Shown here: positions 63,907 through 64,000 of the stretch, one piece after another | How positions within the stretch are numbered: position 1 is the stretch's first letter | How the letters are laid out: the number at the start of each line of letters is the position of its first letter | Origin: Streptomyces fulvoviolaceus | GTDB taxonomy: Bacteria; Actinomycetota; Actinomycetes; Streptomycetales; Streptomycetaceae | DNA: 64,000 bases | Assembly (NCBI RefSeq): GCF_000718165.1 | Contig: NZ_JOEY01000034.1 | Location: forward strand, 1 to 64,000 | Direction: 5' to 3' | The notes under the pieces: generated by a model | The model's input: only the letters and a program-made list of their open reading frames with translations | The model's database searches: none | Told to the model about the DNA's origin: nothing | Made by a program: the position numbers and the translations under genes

Positions 63907-64000
63907 AGGATGCTGTCGATGAAGAGGCGTGTGGACTCGTGGACGGGCGCGTCGATGACCTGGGACGGCGGGCCCTTCTCGACGAGCCGGCCCTCGGACA
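63903..64000 (-). CDS. ABC transporter ATP-binding protein, last 32 codons (runs off the window)
   Basis: The minus-strand frame entering from base 64000 reads [31 protein letters not shown] and stops at 63903. This is the C-terminus of polar amino-acid (HisP/GlnQ-type) importer ATPases (GxxVExGPPxxVxxxPxHxRTxxFL). Next to the sarcosine operon it could serve uptake of an amino acid or betaine-type substrate, but only the tail is visible. Confidence 0.75.
   Translation of the reverse strand, partial: SEGRLVEKGPPSQVIDAPVHESTRLFIDSIL

Overview
The window is high-GC actinobacterial DNA and almost certainly Streptomyces. Codons end strongly in G or C, genes are packed on both strands, GTG and TTG starts are common, and the genes include a GlgE/GlgP/GlgX glycogen set, a CabD-like EF-hand protein, paired L,D-transpeptidase lipoproteins and a Scabin/ScARP-like ADP-ribosyltransferase. 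The gene order resembles, from memory, the S. coelicolor SCO544x-SCO547x chromosome region. I saw no rRNA, tRNA or CRISPR array.

Layout. 1-5.5 kb: 5' part of glgE (-), a secreted S8 protease (-), a G-rich tandem repeat, and glgP (+). 5.5-10.4 kb: a translationally coupled pair, a Trypco2 protein plus a trypsin-STAND NTPase-TPR protein, which looks like an NTP-dependent conflict system; then a small-gene remnant and a DUF1990 protein. 10.4-14.5 kb: two tandem M4 metalloproteases, one with a P-domain. 14.7-15.8 kb: a truncated Dabb gene and a truncated TetR gene facing away from each other across a Streptomyces repeat. 15.8-23.1 kb: four ABC half-exporters forming two heterodimers with complementary degenerate ATP sites; two of the four carry the same repeat in frame. 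23.2-26.8 kb: a perfect 30-bp operator-like palindrome and an ABC-2 exporter plus two-component operon. 26.8-33.8 kb: a Tat-exported sulfatase with a leader-peptide gene, a membrane NACHT NTPase, and glgX. 34-41.3 kb: two L,D-transpeptidases, an enoyl-CoA hydratase, an HATPase regulator, a NodB-like protein, a beta-propeller lipoprotein and the secreted ADP-ribosyltransferase. 41.3-47.9 kb: a GNAT, a MerR gene broken by a palindromic repeat, cabD, leuA with leader peptide and attenuator, a divergent GntR gene, and an AraC gene divergent from an MDR oxidoreductase. 48-55.9 kb: a degraded oxidoreductase, MOSC, GH25, a multiply frameshifted PI-PLC gene, an AAA-type NTPase, a flavin monooxygenase fused to an epoxide-hydrolase-like domain, and an RraA fragment. 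55.9-64 kb: the glyA-soxBDAG-purU operon, a divergent GntR regulator, and the 3' end of an ABC ATPase gene.

How the parts work together. GlgE, GlgP and GlgX cover alpha-glucan synthesis, phosphorolysis and debranching. The sox operon oxidises sarcosine to glycine and handles the one-carbon unit through GlyA and PurU. leuA seems to be controlled twice, by leucine attenuation and by a GntR site over its promoter. Several loci (Dabb/TetR, MerR, PI-PLC, NADP oxidoreductase, RraA, a DUF7660-like gene) are decaying, at least two of them at repeat elements, so the region looks actively remodelled.
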